Shown in pieces: positions 57,684-64,000 of a stretch of DNA of 64,000 nt. The notes under the pieces are model-generated. The model did no database searches. It saw only the letters and a list, made by a program, of their open reading frames with translations, and was not told where the DNA came from. The translations under genes were made by a program, and so were the position numbers. The DNA is from Pyronema omphalodes (Eukaryota; Ascomycota; Pezizomycetes; Pezizales; Pyronemataceae), in assembly GCA_024516155.1 (NCBI GenBank), contig JAJJXM010000044.1:372001-436000 (forward strand). The letters are read 5' to 3'. Every line of letters starts with the position of its first letter. Positions within the stretch are counted from its first letter, which is position 1.

Positions 57684-60023
57684 ATGGCTCAACTCATGGA
57701 ATACGAATTCCAACCCCTCCCCTCATGGGCTCTCCTCAGTGCTGACCCAGACCGAGTCAGTAATGAGGTGGAAATGAGCGGAGTACCAGATTCCATCAGT
57801 ATTCCGAGCATCCCACCATGGGCTGAGGACCTGATGAGACAACTGGCTCGTACTGCTGTAGACATCAGCAACTTACGCAGCCAGATACAGAACGACGAGG
57901 GCGATGCAATCCGGATGTTCATGAATATGCCAACGGCATATGAAAACATCCAAGTCAACTTGGACCAAGCCCTCCAACAAACACAACAACAGATGGGTAA
58001 CGCAGTGAATGCCCAATTCAACCTCACCAACCGCCAATTCATGGAGGTTGCCGAAGCATATACTCAGCTTCAACGACAAATGGAGGACCTCCAGATCACT
58101 CGGGCCAATGACGAGGTCCATCGACAAGTGACCCTGGAGGCTTATACCGAGAAGTTAGAAAATAACCAACAAATCATCATGGCTTACTATAAAGCGGAAG
58201 CCACAAAACAGGAGGAATGGAACGCCAGCTGCGAACGATGGGCAGCGGAATTACGACAAAAGGAGAAGGACTTGGAGGCCCGGATGGCCAAGGACAAGCA
58301 GGAGTTGAAGGATAAGGAAGCTGCATTAAAGGCGGACTTGGCGGAAGAGAAAAAGAGAGTCAGAAAGGAAATGGACCGCCTTTCACAACTTCAGAAACGA
58401 CAACAGGCGGATCATGATCGCCTGAAGAAGCAACAAGACGAGGCCGCCGCGGCAAGTCAACGCGAAAGGGAAGAGTTACAGGCTGCCTTCGACAACAAGT
58501 GGAAGGCAATTGAGCTGGAATTACAGGAGCAGGTCAAAAGGGTTGCGGGTCCGGGTAGGCAAGCAGATGTAGCATCACTAATCAGTGAAGTCATCCAAGG
58601 ACGTTGTAGAGATGGTCGGGCCCCTTCACCGGAGAGTGACCACGACATGACCAATTCCGAACCCGACGACCAGGGAGATGATGACTCCCTTTATAACCTG
58701 CCGCCGCCAATTCCTCCCAGACCAAATGAACGGAACGGACCAGGATCCATTCAGGCCTCCCGAAAAGGTTCCAGACGGGGAAGTAGTCCACCAAACGGAC
58801 GTGTGCCCCCTCCTCCTCCTCCACCGGACAGTAGTAGCTCAGAGTCCTCGGATTCGGATTCAGACTCTGCGCCCAGGTATGCCGAACAAATCCCAAAAGA
58901 AATTCGGCGATACATTCGGGAGCTCCGCAAAAGGGATAAGAAGAATAGGGTGTCAAAAAACAGGGCACCCGTGGTCGTTGGTAAAGCGCCTAAAATGAAG
59001 GAACCAGAATCCTTTTCTGGGGAGAAGGCCGAGTTCATGCCTTGGTTCAAGGCCGTGAAAGAGTTCATGACAGTCCGAGCAATTGACTATCAAACGGACC
59101 TCCAAAAGATCCATTGGCTTGGATCCTTCCTCAAGGGCGATGCACGCCAATGGCACCAGAATCGCGTCGACACATGGGAGTCCTCGAAGCAGCAAGACAC
59201 CTGGGAAACCTACGCGGCGGCAATGACTCAATACTTCCGCGACCCACATGAGCGCCGGAACTACACCGCGAAAATGAACAAGCTTCGCTGGAAACACCTA
59301 CCGGGCTGGCACAAGACCGGGCTTCCCGCCGACCAGTGGGGAATCCGAATGTCGATCTACCAGGAGAAGGCTCAGCTTCAGGGAGAGGTTCTCCGGGAGA
59401 TGTATGCTCAGTCCTTCGCTGATGAGGTCGTCCGAGCAGCATCGGATCTGACCGAAGATTTATACGACCCATCATTTGAACTCTTCAAGGCTGCCCTTGT
59501 AAAGAAGGCCACCAACAGAGAAAAGGAGATGAACCGGAAGGAGAATCCACTCCTACAACAAATCGATTTCCAGCCGGAGAAAGATAGGTCAACAAAGAAG
59601 AACGAGAAAGATAAGGGACGTCACCAGAAATCGAAGGATAACCAGAGGGATAGACCTTCAACCTCCAACAAACCAAAAGAGAAGAAATTTCAGAGCACCC
59701 GGGATGCATTGGTCGGTGTACCCCAGTCTGAAATGGACCAGTACAAGGCGGATAAGGCATCCTGTTGGAGATGTGGACGTTCCAGCCACCACACATTGGA
59801 ATGCTTTGCGAAGAAAACCTCCCAGGGTACCGAACTTACAGCAAAAGTGTCTGCGGTGAACCGAAAGAAGAGGGCAAGGTCAACCGACGACGAGGCTGAC
59901 GACGAAGGGTCTGAAGAGGAGCGACCTACCAAAAAGGCTAAACAGGTAGCCGCGGTCGCACCGGTTTCGCCAGAGTCCCCCCGTGTTTGGGAGATTACAT
60001 CTGAACATTCGGATTTAAACTAA
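57684..60023 (+). CDS. Gag of retroelement 3
   Basis: 779 residues from the ATG at 57684 (MAQLMEYEFQPLPSWALLS). Long coiled coil (about 120-300, Glu/Lys/Gln-rich), a Pro-rich and Ser/Asp-rich hinge, a capsid-like region (about 430-600: EPESFSGEKAEFMPWFKAVK, ALVGVPQSEMDQYK), zinc knuckle CWRCGRSSHHTLEC (C-x2-C-x4-H-x4-C) and an acidic tail. No internal stop. Confidence 0.9.
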   Translation: MAQLMEYEFQPLPSWALLSADPDRVSNEVEMSGVPDSISIPSIPPWAEDLMRQLARTAVDISNLRSQIQNDEGDAIRMFMNMPTAYENIQVNLDQALQQTQQQMGNAVNAQFNLTNRQFMEVAEAYTQLQRQMEDLQITRANDEVHRQVTLEAYTEKLENNQQIIMAYYKAEATKQEEWNASCERWAAELRQKEKDLEARMAKDKQELKDKEAALKADLAEEKKRVRKEMDRLSQLQKRQQADHDRLKKQQDEAAAASQREREELQAAFDNKWKAIELELQEQVKRVAGPGRQADVASLISEVIQGRCRDGRAPSPESDHDMTNSEPDDQGDDDSLYNLPPPIPPRPNERNGPGSIQASRKGSRRGSSPPNGRVPPPPPPPDSSSSESSDSDSDSAPRYAEQIPKEIRRYIRELRKRDKKNRVSKNRAPVVVGKAPKMKEPESFSGEKAEFMPWFKAVKEFMTVRAIDYQTDLQKIHWLGSFLKGDARQWHQNRVDTWESSKQQDTWETYAAAMTQYFRDPHERRNYTAKMNKLRWKHLPGWHKTGLPADQWGIRMSIYQEKAQLQGEVLREMYAQSFADEVVRAASDLTEDLYDPSFELFKAALVKKATNREKEMNRKENPLLQQIDFQPEKDRSTKKNEKDKGRHQKSKDNQRDRPSTSNKPKEKKFQSTRDALVGVPQSEMDQYKADKASCWRCGRSSHHTLECFAKKTSQGTELTAKVSAVNRKKRARSTDDEADDEGSEEERPTKKAKQVAAVAPVSPESPRVWEITSEHSDLN
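60014..60020 (+). promoter_or_regulatory. -1 ribosomal frameshift heptamer TTTAAAC, element 3
   Basis: In the gag frame: T-TTA-AAC followed at once by the stop TAA (60021). This is the classic U-UUA-AAC slippery site. The protease frame is -1 and open from here on. Confidence 0.8.
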
Positions 60024-60037
60024 CAAGACCGGCTACG

Positions 60038-60830
60038 ATGCGCAAGCACGGTCAACCAGATCAAGACGCATTGAACCATCGACATCTTTCGATTTGCGGC
60101 GTTAAACGGACAAAACCACAAAAAACTCAAAAACACAGTAAAAAGGCTAAAATCATGAAAAAAGTTGAAAACGAACCCCCAAAATCCGGGCCACGGCCCA
60201 TAGTCAAAATGAACATATCAGTACCAGGGGAACGGGTGTTCTGCGTTCGGACAATGTTCGACACTGGGGCAGCAATCCCCATTATCAGTTCGACATTTGT
60301 AGCGAGACATGATCTTCCCCCTATCAACCGGAATCAACCTTTACGCATCAATGGAGCAGACGGATCTGCGCTACGTGAGGCTGGACAGGCCTTTACCCAT
60401 TCTCTCCTCTTACAATACCGACAGCATTATACAAGAGAAACTTTCGAGATTATGCCATTAGAATCAGGAACGGACATCATCCTGCCCTGTTGGTGGATGG
60501 CAAAACACCAACCGAATAACTTTTGGGGAAATCCCGACGAGATTACCTTGGATACCAACTTCTGCAAGCAACACTGTACGTTAGCTGCGGCACAAGAATT
60601 CTCGCTCTCGCTGGATCCAGATGTCCTATTCAATGAAGATGCCACAGTAATTGGGTATGTTGCCGCTGTTACTTCAGACACAACCGACATCAACCCAGCC
60701 TGCATCATACCCGATAAGTTCCGACCCCTATGCGAAGTCTTGGGAAAGGAACTAGCCGACAAACTACCTGATCATAAGCCATATGATCATGCAATCGACC
60801 TCAAGGAAGGGGAACAGCCGCCAGTGGGGA
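60038..60830 (+). CDS. Aspartic protease region of retroelement 3
   Basis: Reached by the -1 shift at 60014; the ATG at 60038 is only the first Met. Active site [13 protein letters not shown] (Asp-Thr-Gly), then [11 protein letters not shown] and the linker [19 protein letters not shown]. The frame is lost at about 60824-60830, where one extra G precedes TGGGGACC. RT continues in the next frame. Confidence 0.85.
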
Positions 60831-61640
60831 CCAATGTACCCCTTGAACGAAGCCGAGCTCACAGAACATCGAAAATATCTCAAAGAAATGTTGGAACTCG
60901 GTAAAATTAGACATTCAAAATCCCCAGCAGCGGCACCAATCATCTTCGTCCCAAAACCCCATGGCAGAGGACTACGACTTTGTGTCGACTACCGGGGCTT
61001 GAATAAAGTCACCATAGCAAACCGGTACCCCTTACCGATCATGACCGAACTACAAGATCGAGTTCGCAGTGCCAAAATCTTCACTAAAATTGATCTTAAA
61101 AACGGCTATAATCTAATCAGAATAAAGCCCGGAGACGAATGGAAGACAGCCTTCAAAACAAGATATGGGCTGTACGAATACACAGTAATGCCGTTCGGAC
61201 TCTCTAATGCACCAGCAACCTTCCAGAATATGATGAATCACATATTCCGGGACTTACTCGATCAAGGCCTCATTGTCTACCTGGACGATATTCTCATCTA
61301 TGCCGAAACTGAGAAAGAGCACGACCGACTGGTCCTAGATGTTCTGAAACGACTTGCAGAAAATGGCCTGGCTATTTCACAGGACAAGTGTTTCTGGTCA
61401 ACATCCAGGGTTGATTTCTTGGGCTATGTCATTTCACAAGACGGAATTGAAATGGCCCAGGACAAGGTTCAAAGCATTCAAGATTGGCAGCGGCCAACTA
61501 ATTTGAAAGGCGTCCAATCATTCATCGGATTCGCCAACTTTTACCGTCGCTTCATTGCCGGATTCTCCAAGATCGCAAAACCCTTAAGCGACTCAACAAA
61601 AGGTTCCCCAAAGGATTGGGTTTGGACCGAAAAACATGAC
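60829..61640 (+). pseudogene. RT segment of retroelement 3 (frame 2)
   Basis: From [12 protein letters not shown] through [37 protein letters not shown] and [10 protein letters not shown]. The frame ends in a nonsense tail after WVWTE because of a second one-base insertion in the A run at about 61628-61634. Without the two insertions it would join the protease and RNase H frames. Confidence 0.88.
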
Positions 61641-63744
61641 AACAGCATTCGAAAAACTCAAGAAATGCTTCACAACAGCACCGATCCTGACACATTTCGA
61701 CCCCCGGCGCGAATGTATTGTTGAGACCGATGCTTCAGATTTCGCACTAGGTGCCACCCTGTCACAAAAAGGGGATGATAACAAATTGCACCCTGTCGCC
61801 TTTCACTCCGGGAAATTCTCCCCAGCAGAAATCAATTATGAAATTCATGACAAAGAATTACTAGCAATTGTTGACTGCTTTAAGGTTTGGAGGCGATATC
61901 TGGAGGGATCCTTACACATGGTTCAGGTATACACCGACCATAAAAATCTCGAGTACTTTATGACAACTCAAGTGCTCAACCGAAGGCAGGCACGCTGGGC
62001 TCAGGAATTGGCCGGCGTGGACTTCAAAATTTTTTATCGAAAAAGAACAAGTAATGGCAAGCCAGATGCATTGTCTAGGCGCCCAGAGTACCGCCCTGAA
62101 AAGGGGGGAGATGGAGATCAGCCTGTACAGACGATCCTGAAAGAAAAACACTTCAACGCAATTTCAGCAATCAGTACAGGAGGAGAAGGAATGGTTTTTT
62201 GTTGCTCGGCTGTTCAACTAGAATATCTGTCAACGGCAGTATCTAGATGGACAAAGGAATTTGAAATGGATATAAAGGAAGCAGGAAAGAAGGACGCGGC
62301 ATACCAGCAGGCTTTGAGGAGTTTGGATGCAAGCGCGAAGGATCAAGAAGGAAAGGAAAAGGCTAGGACGGAAGGTTTATTAGAAGAAAGAAACGGTTTA
62401 TTATATCGCAAAGGATTACTCTGGGTCCCACAGAATGCACGACAAGCGGTCCTTCATACAGAGCATAACAGTAAAATTGCAGGTCACTTTGGCCAAGATA
62501 AAACAATAGAATTGATAAGACGAAATTTCTGGTGGCCAAGGATGGACCAGGAAATAATTGAATACATCCGAAGCTGTAACGAATGTCAACGAGACAAAAC
62601 AGCACGACACAAACCCTATGGAATGCTTTCACCGCTCGAGCTTCTATACGCTCCATGGACATCAATCGCCATGGATTTTATAACAGACTTACCACTTTCT
62701 GATGGTTGCGATCAACTATGGGTCATCATCGATAGATTCACAAAGATGGCTCATTTTGTCCCGCTCAAGAAAGATGAGAAAACAGCTGCTCATCTGGTCA
62801 AGATATTCGCAAGAGAGATTTGGAGATTTCACGGCATTCCGACAGACATAATCTCGGATCGAGACCACAGATTCACTTCGACAGAGTGGAAACAATTCTT
62901 GGGCATTTTAGGTGTTCGCCCAAGAATGAGCACTGCCTTCCACCCTCAAACGGATGGGCAAACTGAACGAATCAACCAAACCATCGAAGCATACCTCCGA
63001 TCATTCATTAACTACGAGATGGATGATTGGGTCGACCTACTACCCATGGCCGAATTCGCCTACAACAATTCAATAACCCAGGCTACTGGCATGTGGCCCT
63101 TCTACGCCAATTACGGAAGACATCCAGCATGCACCAACCCGGCATCATCAAACACGAAACTGAATGAGGAACAAAGCTTCATCAACCACATCACCTCCGT
63201 CCATGGCATACTTATTCAGAACTTGAAGTCGACACAAGAAAGGATGCGGAAGTATGCAGATGCTAAACGAAAGGATGCCACAGAATTTAAGGTTGGAGAT
63301 CTGGTCATGTTAGACGGACGACACATACAAACAAGGAGACCAAAAGACAAGCTCGACCACAAAAAGCACGGTCCCTTCGCCATAGAGAAAGTAGTATCAC
63401 CAACAGCGATGCGCTTATCTCTCCCCCGGAAATGGAAGATCCACAACACCTTCCACGTCTCCCTACTCGAGCCCTACAACAATGGCAACAGACCTCCCCC
63501 AGACCTCCTCCAGATCATTGATGAAGCAGATAACATTGAAGGCAATGAGGAATGGGAAATTGAAGAAATCATTTCGAGTAGGAAAACAAGAGGAAAAGTA
63601 CTTTACCGAGTCAAATGGAAAGGCTTTCCCTTAAAGAAAGATCAAACACAAGAACCATATGAATCTTTCATAGTAGGCGGCTTGGAATCTCTCTGCGAGT
63701 TCCACTCAAAGAACCCAAGCATGCCGAGGGACCAACGCGTTTAA
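61636..63744 (+). pseudogene. RNase H-integrase-chromodomain segment of retroelement 3 (frame 3)
   Basis: Starts within the RT/RNase H connection ([18 protein letters not shown]). RNase [12 protein letters not shown]; integrase HHCC (EHNSKIAGHF to CNEC), DDE core in MDFITDLP, ISDRDHRF and QTDGQTERIN; chromodomain-like EEWEIEEIISSRKTRGKVLY at the C-terminus. No internal stop. Strongly similar to the same region of element 1. Confidence 0.9.
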
Positions 63745-63897
63745 CCAACCCATCATAAGATACCTTTCCCCACTGAGGTTCTAATGGTCTTATCATGAAA
63801 ACGTGTTGGTGGATGAAGGGGCTGGAGGACTTCATCAGAAAAGACCCCGTTGATCAATTACTATAATCATTGTTAGTGATTTCGGGGCGAAATCTTA

Positions 63898-63912
63898 TAA
63901 GGGGGGAGGTGG
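63898..63912 (+). promoter_or_regulatory. Polypurine tract of element 3
   Basis: AAGGGGGGAGGTGG directly before the 3' LTR (TGTCATACCC at 63913). Confidence 0.7.
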
Positions 63913-64000
63913 TGTCATACCCTACCCCGATAAGACATTTAAAAAGAATGGGGATTCTTACCTAAGTAATAACTCAAGCCAAAGGCGAGAGCTATTACTA
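63913..64000 (+). repeat. 3' LTR of retroelement 3, first 88 bp
   Basis: Matches 56010-56097 with one visible mismatch (GATTCTT versus GATTGTT); the rest is beyond the window. Confidence 0.95.

Larger units (their letters stand above)
56010..64000 (+). mobile_element. Ty3/gypsy chromodomain retrotransposon 3 (3' end off window)
   Basis: 5' LTR begins TGTCATACCC at 56010. The same 88 bases (one mismatch) reappear at 63913 at the window edge. Order: long LTR/leader (56010-57683), gag, frameshift site, protease, RT, RNase H, integrase, chromodomain, polypurine tract, 3' LTR start. Protein layout and sequence are closest to element 1. Pol has two one-base insertions, so the copy is probably not autonomous. 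It interrupts the same frame as element 2 (left flank AATAC). Confidence 0.92.

Noticed and set aside
1..64000. tRNA, rRNA or CRISPR features
   Set aside because: Scanned by eye for TpsiC/anticodon patterns and for regularly spaced short repeats with unique spacers; nothing convincing found.

Overview
The window is nuclear DNA of a filamentous ascomycete (Pezizomycotina; Leotiomycetes is my guess, with low confidence). The evidence is short GT-AG introns of about 45-260 bp with CTAAC/CTAAT-type branch sites, fungal housekeeping genes, and Ty3/gypsy chromodomain retrotransposons. It has two halves: a gene-bearing half (1-23.4 kb) and a gene-poor, repeat-rich half (23.4-64 kb).

Gene half. Six protein genes can be supported once exons are joined: ribosomal protein L11 (644-1274), a CRAL-TRIO/Sec14-type lipid-transfer protein (5749-7733), an HNT1-type HIT hydrolase (9105-9946), phosphatidylserine synthase on the minus strand (12833-11685, five exons), a Kid/kinesin-10-like motor with a C-terminal helix-hairpin-helix (15847-18518), and a Slm1/Slm2-like BAR-PH protein (20253-23391). 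They are independent genes separated by 1-4.5 kb of low-complexity intergenic DNA. Three of them touch membranes and lipids (lipid transfer, PS synthesis, PI(4,5)P2/TORC2 signalling), but I read no cluster logic into this.

Repeat half. From 24.1 to 26.2 kb there is a field of degenerate tandem repeats. From 26.3 to 33.3 kb there is CpG-depleted DNA with no intact gene. From 33.3 to 37.6 kb a decayed PIF/Harbinger-like gene pair (Myb/SANT-like ORF and DDE transposase, convergent) sits between inverted copies of a 1.1-kb LTR-like repeat carrying telomere-like TTAGGG motifs. A satellite of about 195-200-bp units follows (37.7-38.4 kb).

From 38.6 kb to the end is a nested transposon stack. A KDZ-transposase CxC1 gene was hit by a Ty3/gypsy element whose 5' LTR is at 48252-49388. 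The same gene also carries an 8,965-bp Ty3/gypsy element (39211-48175, minus strand, 5-bp target duplication GCATG). The leader/ORF of the first retroelement was hit in turn by a 6,415-bp Ty3/gypsy element (49534-55948, plus strand, target duplication CGACG) and by a third one (56010 to beyond the window end).

Retroelement mechanism. Where the boundaries are clear, the base-pairing next to the LTR points to Tf1/sushi-style self-priming: 9-12 nt just inside the 5' LTR are complementary to a segment within the LTR. Gag and Pol lie in a -1 frame relation, with textbook slippery heptamers (GGGAAAA, TTTAAAC) directly before the gag stop in two elements. Element 2 looks intact. Elements 1 and 3 have one-base shifts inside pol.
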